From: Streptomyces akebiae
GTDB taxonomy: Bacteria; Actinomycetota; Actinomycetes; Streptomycetales; Streptomycetaceae
Direction of reading: 5' to 3'
Assembly: GCF_019599145.1 (NCBI RefSeq)
Contig: NZ_CP080647.1
Location: forward strand, 9,734,001-9,798,000
Length of the DNA stretch: 64,000 bases
Part shown: positions 1-7,528 of the stretch, piece by piece
Position numbering within the stretch: the stretch's first letter is position 1
Layout of the letters: each line of letters opens with the position of its first letter
Notes under the pieces: model-generated
Seen by the model: only the letters and a program-made list of their open reading frames with translations
What the model was told of the DNA's origin: nothing
The model's database searches: none
Translations under genes and position numbers: made by a program

Positions 1-311
1 TGCCGATCGCGTGCGTGGAGGGCTGGAGCAAGTCGGCACACTGGTCGGGTGTGCGGGTCGTGGATCTGCTGGAGCGGGCGGGCGCGCGGCCGGATGCACG
101 GGTGCGGGTGGTGTCCTTGCAACTGCGTGGTGGCTACCGAGTGTCGGAGATGGGGCATGAGCACGCCCGGGATCCGCTGACCCTGCTCGCCCTGCGCCTG
201 AACGGAGGGGAACTCGACCCCGACCACGGCTACCCGGTGCGGCTCATCGCGCCGAACCGGCCCGGTGTGCTGCAGACCAAGTGGGTGGGTCGGCTGGAGG
301 TGCTGTCGTGA
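1..311 (+). CDS. Molybdopterin-dependent oxidoreductase, C-terminal part (5' end outside window)
   Basis: The reading frame is open from the first base and ends at TGA 309-311. It begins PIACVEGWSKSAHWSG, a motif of the YedY/MsrP-like branch of sulfite-oxidase-type enzymes; by family knowledge the Cys at bases 12-14 is the likely molybdenum-coordinating residue. The end reads LIAPNRPGVLQTKWVGRLEV, also typical of the domain. A GTG at 15 is inside the domain and is not the real start. The last bases overlap the GTG of the next gene, so the two are probably translationally coupled. The substrate is unknown, and N-terminal features (signal peptide or membrane anchor) cannot be seen. Confidence 0.85.
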   Translation, partial: PIACVEGWSKSAHWSGVRVVDLLERAGARPDARVRVVSLQLRGGYRVSEMGHEHARDPLTLLALRLNGGELDPDHGYPVRLIAPNRPGVLQTKWVGRLEVLS

Positions 312-709
312 GGGCGACGCGGGTCCTCGCGGGCGTGGCCGGTGTAGCACTCATGGGCTTCGGTGTGTCGCTGTTGCTGGAAGTCCGTGACCTGACCGGC
401 GTTCTGGTCTGGCTGGGAGGGGCGGTTGTCCTCCACGACGTGGTGATCGCGCCGCTGGTGCTGCTTGCCGGACTGGTGGCGGTGCGCGGTCGTGCGCGTG
501 GCCCCGTGCGCGGGGCGCTGGTTGTCGCGGGCGCCTTGACGGTGGTGGCGTTGCCCGCCCTGCTCCGCCCGGGACGAACGGCCAACTCCTCCGTGCTGCC
601 GCTGGATTACCCGCGCAACTGGATGATCGCACTGGTCGTCGTGGCCGCGGGGACAGCGCTCGTCCTGGCCGCTCGGGGACTCATCCGCCGTCGGCGGCCG
701 CCGACATGA
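308..709 (+). CDS. Small integral membrane protein
   Basis: 133-residue protein starting at GTG 308, which overlaps the TGA of the upstream oxidoreductase (GTGA). This start was preferred to one at 281 because of the coupling. About four hydrophobic segments are visible (roughly residues 5-24, 35-60, 70-90 and 103-125), ending in an Arg-rich tail (RRRRPPT). The family is not recognised. The position right behind a molybdopterin oxidoreductase makes a membrane partner or electron-transfer anchor possible, but no haem- or quinone-binding motif is obvious; this is inference only. Confidence 0.7.
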   Translation: MRATRVLAGVAGVALMGFGVSLLLEVRDLTGVLVWLGGAVVLHDVVIAPLVLLAGLVAVRGRARGPVRGALVVAGALTVVALPALLRPGRTANSSVLPLDYPRNWMIALVVVAAGTALVLAARGLIRRRRPPT

Positions 710-735
710 GGAAGGCGGCGGCCGCGCCGCGCCGT

Positions 736-752
736 CTTACGGGTGTCTTACG
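736..752 (+). promoter_or_regulatory. Direct-repeat operator (CTTACG, 11-bp phase), site A
   Basis: CTTACG at 736-741 is repeated exactly at 747-752, one helical turn apart, as expected for OmpR/PhoB-type response regulators. Its centre lies 59 bp upstream of the ATG at 803. Matching sites occur at 1428-1444 and 4543-4559. Confidence 0.65.
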
Positions 753-790
753 CCTTCCCGCCGGACGGTGCCGCTGAGCAGAGGGCCTCC

Positions 791-796
791 TACGGT
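791..796 (+). promoter_or_regulatory. -10 element of a leaderless promoter
   Basis: TACGGT ends 7 bases before the ATG at 803, so transcription would start at or next to the start codon. The -35 region (about 768-773) has no consensus, which fits an activator-dependent promoter. Confidence 0.5.
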
Positions 797-802
797 GACC
801 GG

Positions 803-1423
803 ATGCGATCCCTCCGTGTTCTTCGTTCAACGGCGCTGGTGACGGCCGCGCCACTGATGCTGGCCGTCGCGGGTCTGCTGCATCCGCGGCATCTGACGGC
901 GGCGACGGCAGGTGACTGGGCGGGACTGCACATTGCCCTGCTGCCCGTGTTCCCTCTTCTGGCGCTCGGCCTGATCGTCCCGTTGTGGGGCAGGCCGGGC
1001 CGGGATGCCGAGGGTGCCTTGACGGTGCTCGCGTGGTCCGGGTGCCTGGTCTACGCGGCGTACTACTCCGGGCTCGACGCGGTGGCGGGGATCTCCGCCG
1101 GCACCGTGGTGGATCACGGCATCCGTGGCGCGGCCGGACGGCTGTTCGCGGTCGGCGGCGACCTGGGCCGGACGGGGGTGTACGCGCTGGCCGTGGCCTG
1201 CCTCGCCACGTGCGCGGTGCTGTGGCGCCGGCACGGGGCACGGGTCCTGCCGGGGTCCGTGGTGCTCCTCGCCGCCTGCTGGTTCTTCGTCGACAGCCAC
1301 ATCTTCTGGCCGCGAGGCGTGTTCACCATGCTCGGCTTCGCCGTCGCCTTCACCCTGTTGACGGTGACGACGTACCGGCCGGCGAAGGACACGGCACGGA
1401 CCGAAACGCCTGCGAACCGCTGA
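803..1423 (+). CDS. Multi-pass membrane protein, function unknown
   Basis: 206-residue protein. An upstream GTG at 743 would put operator site A inside the coding sequence and has no ribosome-binding site, so the ATG at 803, placed behind TACGGT as a leaderless start, was chosen. Five to six hydrophobic segments are visible, with Pro/His-rich stretches between (LLHPRHLTA, VDSHIFWPRG). No known domain is recognised. The gene shares a control site with the epimerase gene and the response regulator, suggesting it works in the same cell-envelope or stress programme; that is inference. Confidence 0.75.
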   Translation: MRSLRVLRSTALVTAAPLMLAVAGLLHPRHLTAATAGDWAGLHIALLPVFPLLALGLIVPLWGRPGRDAEGALTVLAWSGCLVYAAYYSGLDAVAGISAGTVVDHGIRGAAGRLFAVGGDLGRTGVYALAVACLATCAVLWRRHGARVLPGSVVLLAACWFFVDSHIFWPRGVFTMLGFAVAFTLLTVTTYRPAKDTARTETPANR

Positions 1424-1427
1424 AAGG

Positions 1428-1444
1428 CTTACGAACCGCTGACG
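1428..1444 (+). promoter_or_regulatory. Direct-repeat operator (CTTACG/CTGACG), site B
   Basis: CTTACG at 1428-1433 and CTGACG at 1439-1444 are 11 bp apart. The centre is 59 bp upstream of the ATG at 1495, the same geometry as site A. The inner sequence CTTACGnnnCGCTGACG is shared with site C at 4543-4559. Confidence 0.65.
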
Positions 1445-1482
1445 TTCCCGAGCCGATCGGCCCGCGGGCGCATGGACGGCCC

Positions 1483-1488
1483 TACGGT
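1483..1488 (+). promoter_or_regulatory. -10 element of a leaderless promoter
   Basis: TACGGT sits 7 bases before the ATG at 1495, identical in sequence and spacing to the element at 791-796. Confidence 0.5.
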
Positions 1489-1494
1489 CGGAGC

Positions 1495-2547
1495 ATGTTG
1501 ATCCTGGTCACCGGAGGTGCGGGCTTCATCGGCTCGCACGTCGTCACCGCCCTCGTCGGCGCCGGGCACGCGGTGCGCGTCCTCGACGCACTGCTGCCCG
1601 CCGCCCACCGCACCGCGCCGCAGATCCCTCCCGGGGTGGACTGGCGGCACGCGGACGTCCGTGACAGGGCGGCCGTCACCGACGCCTTGCGGGGCGTGGA
1701 CGCCGTCTGCCATCAGGCCGCGATGGTGGGCCTCGGCAAGGACTTCGCCGACGCGCCCGACTACGTAGGCTGCAACGATCTCGGTACCGCGGTGCTGCTG
1801 GCCGGCATGGCGGAGGCCGGGGTGAGGCGCCTGGTGCTGGCGAGTTCGATGGTGGTGTACGGCGAGGGGCGCTACACATGCTCCCGGCACGGCGTGGTCC
1901 GGCCGGGGCCGCGCCTGGTGGCGGACCTGGAGGCGAGGTGCTTCGAACCGCCGTGTCCGCACTGCGGTGAGCCGCTCACCGGCGGGCTGGTGGACGAGGA
2001 CGCGCCCGCGGACCCGCGCAACGTGTACGCCGCCACGAAGCTCGCCCAGGAATACCTGGCCGCCGCGTGGGCGCGGGCGACGGGCGGCAGGGTGTCCGCC
2101 CTGCGCTACCACAACGTCTACGGCCCGGGCATGCCGCGCGACACGCCGTACGCCGGGGTCGCGTCCCTGTTCCGGTCCGCGCTCGCGCGCGGGGAAGCAC
2201 CGCGCGTGTTCGAGGACGGCGGGCAGCGGCGGGACTTCGTGCACGTCCGGGACGTGGCCGGGGCCAACCTCGCCGCGCTCGACGGCGTGCGGGGCCTCCC
2301 GGAGGGCGGGGTGCGGGCGTACAACGTCGGCAGCGGGGAGCCGCACACCGTGGGGGAGATGGCCACCGCGCTGGCCGCGGCGTACGGCGATCGGGTACCG
2401 GTCGTCACCGGGGAGTTCCGGCTCGGCGACGTCCGCCACATCACGGCCTCCTCACGACGCCTCCGCGAGGAACTGGGGTGGAAGCCGCAAGTCACCTTCG
2501 CGGAAGGAATGGCGGAGTTCGCGGCGGCACCCCTACGAGCCGGATGA
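1495..2547 (+). CDS. NAD-dependent epimerase/dehydratase with four-Cys insertion
   Basis: 350-residue extended short-chain dehydrogenase of the nucleotide-sugar epimerase/dehydratase type. The Rossmann motif GGAGFIG is at residues 7-13, the serine pair SS at 117-118 and the catalytic Y178xxxK182 in NVYAATK. Between residues 128 and 160 there is an insertion with C129, C149, C154 and C157 (CPHCGEP), which looks like a small zinc-binding element and is not part of the standard fold. The start is the leaderless ATG at 1495; longer readings upstream are out of context. It is convergent with the histidine kinase and probably regulated through site B. Together with the glycosyltransferase and methyltransferase genes it suggests synthesis or modification of a sugar-bearing envelope component; the substrate is unknown. 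Confidence 0.9.
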   Translation: MLILVTGGAGFIGSHVVTALVGAGHAVRVLDALLPAAHRTAPQIPPGVDWRHADVRDRAAVTDALRGVDAVCHQAAMVGLGKDFADAPDYVGCNDLGTAVLLAGMAEAGVRRLVLASSMVVYGEGRYTCSRHGVVRPGPRLVADLEARCFEPPCPHCGEPLTGGLVDEDAPADPRNVYAATKLAQEYLAAAWARATGGRVSALRYHNVYGPGMPRDTPYAGVASLFRSALARGEAPRVFEDGGQRRDFVHVRDVAGANLAALDGVRGLPEGGVRAYNVGSGEPHTVGEMATALAAAYGDRVPVVTGEFRLGDVRHITASSRRLREELGWKPQVTFAEGMAEFAAAPLRAG

Positions 2548-2587
2548 GCCCGGCCGGGCGCCGAATCGCCCAAGGGGAGTGACCAAG

Positions 2588-2616
2588 GGACCGGCCGGGC
2601 TTCCTCCGGCCGGTCC
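2588..2616. terminator. Bidirectional intrinsic terminator hairpin
   Basis: Perfect 11-bp stem (GGACCGGCCGG paired with CCGGCCGGTCC) around a 7-base loop, between the convergent ends of the epimerase and histidine kinase genes. Confidence 0.7.
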
Positions 2617-2655
2617 GCTCCTTCCGGACGATCACGGATCGTTCTTGCCCCGACC

Positions 2656-3768
2656 TCAGACCGCCGCGGGCAGATGGACCTCGAACCGGCAGCCGCCCGG
2701 CACATTGGACACAGCCGCGTGCCCCTGGTGGGCCTCGACGATGCCGCGCACGATGGCCAGGCCCAGTCCGGCTCCGGCGGGCGGGGTCCGGGCGTGGGTG
2801 CCGCGCCAGCCGGTGTCGAAGACGCGGGGCAGGTCCTCGGGGGCGATGCCGCCACAGCCGTCGGTCACCGCCAGCACGACACGGTCGGCCTCCCGGCGTG
2901 CGGAGATCGCGACGGTGCCGTCGGCCGGAGTGCGGCGGATGGCGTTGACGAGCAGGTTGACCAGGACACGGGACATCTCGCGACCGTCGACCTCGACGGG
3001 CACCTGCTCCACCCCGGCGCCCACCAGACGTACCCCATGCTCCCTGGCCAGGGCGTCGGCACCCGCGATGGCGTCGCCGACCAGGTCGTAGACCGACATC
3101 CGGGTCGGGGTCAGGGCGAGTACACCGGCCTGGATGCGTGACAGTTCGAAGAGGTCGCTGACCATTGCGTTCATCCGCCCGACCTCGGTGCGGATGCGGC
3201 TGTGGTAGACACGCGGGTCGTCGACCATGCCGTCCTCCAGGGCCTCGGTCATCGCCTGGAGTCCGGCCAGCGGCGTGCGCAGGTCGTGGGAGATCCATGC
3301 CACCAGCTCGCGGCGGGACGCTTCCAACGCCAGCTCCCGCTCCCGGGAGGCGGCCAGTCTGGCGCTGGTCGCGGCCAGCTGACGGCTCAGCTGGGCGAGT
3401 TCGGCGGTGAGCGCGGTGGTGGGCGGGACGAAGTTGCCGTCGTCGCCGAGGGCGCGGGTGGCCTCGGCGAGGGCCCGGCTTCCCCGGACGACACTGCGGC
3501 CCAGCAGCAGGGCGACGGCGAAGGAGGCGACGGCGGCCATGACGCACACCATCGTGACCACCCACAGGTCGTGCTCCGAGAGGAGCATCGCCCAGGACAC
3601 CAGCATCGTTCCGGCGAGCATCGCGGCGACCGTGACGGCCGCGACGACGGCCAGCGACAGTGCGACCGACCGGTCGCGGAGCAGCCGCAGGGCCGCCGCA
3701 CCGGTCAGCCCTGCGGCTGCCGCGCCCACGGCGGCGTAGAGGGCGATGAGCAGCGTGTCACCGACCAT
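2656..3768 (-). CDS. Sensor histidine kinase
   Basis: 370 residues. Three hydrophobic segments (about 5-27, 35-62 and 69-90) form an N-terminal membrane sensor without a large extracellular loop. A linker leads to the H-box ISHDLRTPL with phospho-acceptor H161, then the N-box NLLVNA (N275), G1 DGCGG (303-307) and G2 GAGLGL (332-337). The ATG at 3768 lies inside the end of the response regulator gene (11-bp overlap), so the pair is translationally coupled. The small sensor domain suggests it senses membrane state or a small ligand. The partner is the regulator encoded directly upstream. Confidence 0.93.
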   Translation of the reverse strand: MVGDTLLIALYAAVGAAAAGLTGAAALRLLRDRSVALSLAVVAAVTVAAMLAGTMLVSWAMLLSEHDLWVVTMVCVMAAVASFAVALLLGRSVVRGSRALAEATRALGDDGNFVPPTTALTAELAQLSRQLAATSARLAASRERELALEASRRELVAWISHDLRTPLAGLQAMTEALEDGMVDDPRVYHSRIRTEVGRMNAMVSDLFELSRIQAGVLALTPTRMSVYDLVGDAIAGADALAREHGVRLVGAGVEQVPVEVDGREMSRVLVNLLVNAIRRTPADGTVAISARREADRVVLAVTDGCGGIAPEDLPRVFDTGWRGTHARTPPAGAGLGLAIVRGIVEAHQGHAAVSNVPGGCRFEVHLPAAV

Positions 3769-4492
3769 CGCCGGCTCCTCTCCCGTGGGTGACGTCCGAC
3801 GGGGGAGGGTCGAAGCGGTATCCGACGCCCCAGACGGTGCTGATCAGATGAGGTTTGGCGGGGTCGTCCTCGACCTTCTCCCGCAGGCGCCGGACGTGGA
3901 CCGTCACCGTCGACAGGTCGCCGAAGTCCCAGCCCCAGACCTGGCGCATGAGTTCCTCGCGGCTCGTTGCCCGGCCGGGGTTGCGGAGAAAGAACTCCAG
4001 CAGATCGAACTCCCTTGTCGTAAGGGCCAGTTCGGCGCCGCTGCGGGTGGCGCGTCGTGCGGTGGGATCCAGGGCGAGCGGGCCGCTGCGCAACCAGGGC
4101 TCCGCGGGCTCGGTCCGCGTGGCGGCCAGGGTTCCTGCGCGGCGGAGCACGGACTCCACACGCAGCACCAGCTCGCGCGGGCTGAAGGGCTTGGTGACGT
4201 AGTCGTCCGCTCCGACCTCCAGGCCGAGAATGCGATCCTCCTCGTCTCCCCGCGCGGTCAGCATGATCACTGGCAGGGGGCCGTTCGCGCGGATGCGGCG
4301 GCACACCTCCAGCCCGTCCATTCCGGGCAGCATCAGGTCCAGTACCACCAGGTCGGGTGGTCGGGAGGCTGCCGTCTCCACGGCGGCGGGGCCGTCGGCG
4401 GCGACGTCGACCGAGAAGCCCGCCCGATGCAGGTACCCCGCGACGACCTCGGAGACGGTGGGATCGTCGTCCACGACAAGTACGCGTTTCAC
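3758..4492 (-). CDS. OmpR/PhoB-family response regulator
   Basis: 244 residues from GTG 4492 (VKRVLVVDDD); an earlier ATG at 4567 would overlap its own operator. Receiver domain at 1-115 with acidic pocket D8-D10, phospho-acceptor D52 (LDLMLPG), T79 and K101 (TKPFSPRE). A winged-helix DNA-binding domain occupies about 145-235 (LTTREFDLLEFFL, WGVGYRFDPP). The gene lies in an operon with the histidine kinase. A direct repeat centred exactly 59 bp upstream of its start matches those before the genes at 803 and 1495, so it probably activates itself and at least two neighbours. Confidence 0.94.
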   Translation of the reverse strand: MKRVLVVDDDPTVSEVVAGYLHRAGFSVDVAADGPAAVETAASRPPDLVVLDLMLPGMDGLEVCRRIRANGPLPVIMLTARGDEEDRILGLEVGADDYVTKPFSPRELVLRVESVLRRAGTLAATRTEPAEPWLRSGPLALDPTARRATRSGAELALTTREFDLLEFFLRNPGRATSREELMRQVWGWDFGDLSTVTVHVRRLREKVEDDPAKPHLISTVWGVGYRFDPPPSDVTHGRGAGDGR

Positions 4493-4542
4493 ACGAGTGA
4501 GTCTCGCACCGGCGTCCCGTCGCCCAGCGGTGCGACGGCGGA

Positions 4543-4559
4543 CGTCAGCGATCCGTAAG
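4543..4559 (-). promoter_or_regulatory. Direct-repeat operator between response regulator and glycosyltransferase, site C
   Basis: On the minus strand CTTACG (4559-4554) and CTGACG (4548-4543) are 11 bp apart, and CTTACGnnnCGCTGACG is conserved with site B. The centre is 59 bp from the regulator start at 4492; a weak -10 (GAGACT, 4505-4500) follows. The same site lies about 55 bp upstream of the glycosyltransferase start on the other strand and could serve both directions. Confidence 0.65.
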
Positions 4560-4592
4560 GATGTCACATCCCTTATGTCCGCTCCGCGTTCG

Positions 4593-4598
4593 TAGGCT
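4593..4598 (+). promoter_or_regulatory. -10 element of leaderless glycosyltransferase promoter
   Basis: TAGGCT ends 8 bases before GTG 4606, fitting a leaderless transcript of the three-gene operon that follows. Confidence 0.4.
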
Positions 4599-4605
4599 CA
4601 GTGGG

Positions 4606-5337
4606 GTGATCGAGACAACCCCTCCCTCCGTGGACGTCGTGCTGCCCTGCCTCGACGAGGCCGAAGCCCTGCCCTGGGTGCTGCACCGCATCCCGCCCGG
4701 CTGGCGCGCGATCGTCGTCGACAACGGCTCCACCGACGGATCCCCCGACATCGCCCGCGGCCTAGGGGCGCAGGTGGTCCACGAGCCACGCCGCGGCTTC
4801 GGCGCCGCCTGCCACGCGGGGCTGACCGCCGCCACGGCCGACGTGGTCTGCTTCTGTGACTGCGACGCCTCACTCGACCCCCGCCTGCTGCCGGCTGTCG
4901 CCGGACCCGTCCTCGACGGCTCCATCGACCTGGCGCTGGGGCGACGCCGGCCCACCGCTCTCGGGGCCTGGCCCCTGCACGCCCGGCTCGCCAATCTCGA
5001 ACTGGCACGGCTGATCCGCCGTCGTACCGGCCTGCGCCTGCGCGACCTGGGCCCGATGCGGGCGGCTCGCCGCGAAGCGCTGCTGGGCCTGGGCCTGAGC
5101 GATCGCCGCTCCGGCTACCCGCTGCAGATGGTGGTCCGGGCCGCCGACGCCGGCTGGCGCATTCAGGAGACGGACGTGCCGTACCACCCGCGTACGGGCC
5201 GTTCGAAGGTCACCGGTACCTGGCGGGGCACCTGGCAGGCGGTCCGTGACATGCGTGCCGTTCTCGCCGAGCAGCCGGCCGGTACCGGTCACACCTCCAC
5301 CGGCCCGGACGCGCCGATCGCAGGAGGGGCGCGGTGA
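4606..5337 (+). CDS. Family 2 glycosyltransferase
   Basis: 243-residue GT-A fold enzyme. It begins with the nucleotide-binding pattern VVLPCLDEAEALPWVL, followed by VVDNGSTDGS (about 37-46) and the metal/nucleotide-binding DCDAS (85-89), all typical of GT2 enzymes that use nucleotide- or lipid-linked sugars. No membrane helix is seen, so it is cytoplasmic or peripheral. GTG 4606 follows TAGGCT as a leaderless start; an ATG at 4561 would lie upstream of the promoter. Its TGA overlaps the next GTG. The trio of glycosyltransferase, DUF2064 and methyltransferase genes suggests assembly of a modified glycoconjugate, not identified. Confidence 0.88.
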   Translation: MIETTPPSVDVVLPCLDEAEALPWVLHRIPPGWRAIVVDNGSTDGSPDIARGLGAQVVHEPRRGFGAACHAGLTAATADVVCFCDCDASLDPRLLPAVAGPVLDGSIDLALGRRRPTALGAWPLHARLANLELARLIRRRTGLRLRDLGPMRAARREALLGLGLSDRRSGYPLQMVVRAADAGWRIQETDVPYHPRTGRSKVTGTWRGTWQAVRDMRAVLAEQPAGTGHTSTGPDAPIAGGAR

Positions 5338-5981
5338 ACACCGTCACGGCAGCGGCCACACTGCTGATCATCGCCAAGGAACCGGTCCCCGGCCGCGTCA
5401 AGACCCGGCTCACGCCGCCCTACACGCCGTACGAGGCGGCGGCCCTGGCCGAGGCCGCCCTCACCGACACCCTCCGCACCCTGCTCCGGGTCCCGGCCCG
5501 GCGCCGGGTGCTCGTCCTCGACGGAACGCCGGGCCCTTGGCTGCCGCCGGGTTTCGACATCGTCCCGCAGGTGTCAGGAGGGCTGGACGAGCGGATCGCG
5601 GGCGCCTTCGCCCTCTGCGACGACGGGCCGGCACTGCTGGTCGGCATGGACACCCCGCAGCTCACTGCCGGCCTGCTGGCCGATGTCGGCACGGACGGCC
5701 ACGACGCCTGGTTCGGCCCGGCCGCCGACGGCGGCTTCTGGGCTCTCGGCCTCGCCGACCCCTCCCGCGCCGGGTCGCTCGTCCGGGGTGTACCCATGTC
5801 CACCGACCGCACCGGCGCGATCCAGCGGCGCAGACTCGTCGAGGCGGGGCTGACGGTCCGCGACCTCCCACTGCTGCGGGACGTCGACACCGCGTCCGAT
5901 GCCGCCTCGGTCGCCGGCCTGTGTCCACCCGGCTCGCACTTCGCCACCGTCCTGCACTCGCTCGCGGAGGTGACCCGGTGA
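5334..5981 (+). CDS. DUF2064/TIGR04282-family glycosyltransferase-like protein
   Basis: 215 residues. The start LLIIAKEPVPGRVKTRLTP resembles the nucleotide-binding loop of cytidylyl/guanylyl transferases and is diagnostic for the DUF2064 (TIGR04282) family. GMDTPQLT and DGGFWALGL match later conserved blocks. The family is usually found beside a GT2 glycosyltransferase, as here, but its exact reaction is not established. GTG 5334 overlaps the upstream stop (GTGA) and the end overlaps the methyltransferase start in the same way, giving a tightly coupled operon. Confidence 0.88.
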   Translation: MNTVTAAATLLIIAKEPVPGRVKTRLTPPYTPYEAAALAEAALTDTLRTLLRVPARRRVLVLDGTPGPWLPPGFDIVPQVSGGLDERIAGAFALCDDGPALLVGMDTPQLTAGLLADVGTDGHDAWFGPAADGGFWALGLADPSRAGSLVRGVPMSTDRTGAIQRRRLVEAGLTVRDLPLLRDVDTASDAASVAGLCPPGSHFATVLHSLAEVTR

Positions 5982-6907
5982 GCGGCGCGGCTGTCGGTAC
6001 GGAATCCGTCGTCGAGCCGGCGGAACGAAGCGACACGGCGCCCCGGCCGCAGACCGACGTTCAGCCGCCCGAGCGGCTCATCGTGCCCGCGCCGTGCGCC
6101 GACCGCTTCGTGACGTCCGTGGCGCCGGGCGAGCCCTGGACGGACGACCCTTACGCCCAGGCCCTGCGCGCCGGCCGGGGCCCGCTGTACCTGCGCAGCC
6201 TGGGGCCCCTCACCCCGGGGGAGGCCGAGCTGCTTCCACTGGAGGTGGAGCGCTGGTGCGCCGCCCCCGACGCCGCCGACACCGAAGTGCTGGGCCGTTG
6301 CACCGGCCCCGTCCTGGACGTCGGCTGCGGTCCGGGGCGGCTGGTGGCCGCCCTGGCCGCACGTGGCGTCACAGCCCTCGGTGTGGACGTCAGCCCGGCC
6401 GCCGTCGCCCGGACCCGGCGCCACGGCGGAGCCGCCCTACGGCGCTCCGTCTTCGACCGCCTGCCGAGAGAGGGCCGCTGGGGCACGGTCCTGCTGATGG
6501 ACGGCAACGTCGGCATCGGGGGCGACCCGGCAGCCCTGCTCACCCGCCTGCGCGACCTCCTCCGCCCCGGTGGCCGCCTCCTGGCCGAGGCGGCGGACGA
6601 AGACGTGGACCAGCGTCTCACCGTCCGCGTGGAGGACGCCCACGGCCGCCACGGCCGCCCCTTCCCCTGGGCCCGCGTCGGCACGACCGCCCTGCTGCGC
6701 GCGGCCGACTCCACCGGCTGGATCCTCACCGGCCGATGGAGCGTCGGCAGGCGCTCCTTCCTGGAACTCCACCGCCCCACGTCGGAGCGCCAGGAGCCGG
6801 ACGCGGCCCGGGACGGGCACGTCGCGCCGCCCGATCACACCCCCACAACCGGTGAGGGGCCACAGGTCAACGGCCCGTCCGGGCTCCATGGGCACAGGGT
6901 TCGGTGA
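5978..6907 (+). CDS. SAM-dependent class I methyltransferase
   Basis: 309 residues. Motif I LDVGCGPGRL (about 113-122) binds S-adenosylmethionine, and GVDVSPAAV supplies the acidic residue at the end of strand 2. The first 60 residues are rich in Pro, Glu and Thr and may be disordered, as is the tail after about residue 270. GTG 5978 overlaps the DUF2064 stop by four bases. The substrate is unknown; context suggests a sugar or lipid intermediate made by the two upstream enzymes. Confidence 0.86.
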   Translation: MSGAAVGTESVVEPAERSDTAPRPQTDVQPPERLIVPAPCADRFVTSVAPGEPWTDDPYAQALRAGRGPLYLRSLGPLTPGEAELLPLEVERWCAAPDAADTEVLGRCTGPVLDVGCGPGRLVAALAARGVTALGVDVSPAAVARTRRHGGAALRRSVFDRLPREGRWGTVLLMDGNVGIGGDPAALLTRLRDLLRPGGRLLAEAADEDVDQRLTVRVEDAHGRHGRPFPWARVGTTALLRAADSTGWILTGRWSVGRRSFLELHRPTSERQEPDAARDGHVAPPDHTPTTGEGPQVNGPSGLHGHRVR

Positions 6908-7470
6908 CGTTCCGTCAGCCTGGTCGCGGTGCACGGACTCCGCGGCCGACTGCGGTGCCCAGATTTCGAGATCATCCCTGCGGACTCGGCGTGGGTGGCT
7001 TGCGCAGCGCAGTATTGACGGAGCGTCTGGAAGCAGGGCCTTCGGATCGGTGGTGCCTTGCCGGTGTCACGCTTGCCGAGACGGGCCGATCCCGGATACT
7101 CCGCACGCTGTAAGAGTTCCGCCCCGACCGGACATCACCCGGTGATCTACCCCGCGGACGGGCTACACCGCGGAGAAGGCGGCCTGCGCGGCCATCGGCT
7201 CCAGGCCCGTGACGGGTGGCTGACGCCGGCCGGGACAGCTGACGCAGGCCCGCCCCGAGCGGCCTGGGGTTGGCCCCCTCGCCGGGTCGGCCCTGCTCAG
7301 CGGCCGGGAGCTGCACCGACCGCGGAACCGGCTCGTGCCGCCCATGGCGCCGGGTTGCTGAGTCCTCGTGCCCTCCACCCGACGCGACTCAATTCGGTTC
7401 CGCCTCTGGCCGAGGCTCTTCCTTCGTCACTTCGGGCGATCGGCTGCCGCGGGCGTCGTGGCCGCAGTCG
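6908..7470. other. Intergenic stretch, no gene supported
   Basis: About 560 bases between the methyltransferase end and the copper gene. Short frames exist on both strands, but none shows a known motif, good ribosome-binding site or convincing coding pattern. A GYTAEKAACAAIG reading near 7165 could be a decayed gene end but is too short to assign. Confidence 0.4.
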
Positions 7471-7497
7471 GCGGCCCGTCCGGGTTCTGCGGGCCGC
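7471..7497 (-). terminator. Hairpin terminator after the CopC-CopD gene
   Basis: GCGGCCCG (7471-7478) pairs with CGGGCCGC (7490-7497) around an 11-base loop, 32 bases past the stop codon at 7529. Confidence 0.5.
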
Positions 7498-7528
7498 ACG
7501 TCCTCAGGACGATGGTCCCGGCCCGTCC

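Noticed and set aside
985..1494. Long extension of the epimerase frame upstream of 1495
   Set aside because: It is an Arg/Gly-rich shadow of the membrane-protein gene, and the leaderless promoter at 1483 fixes the later start.
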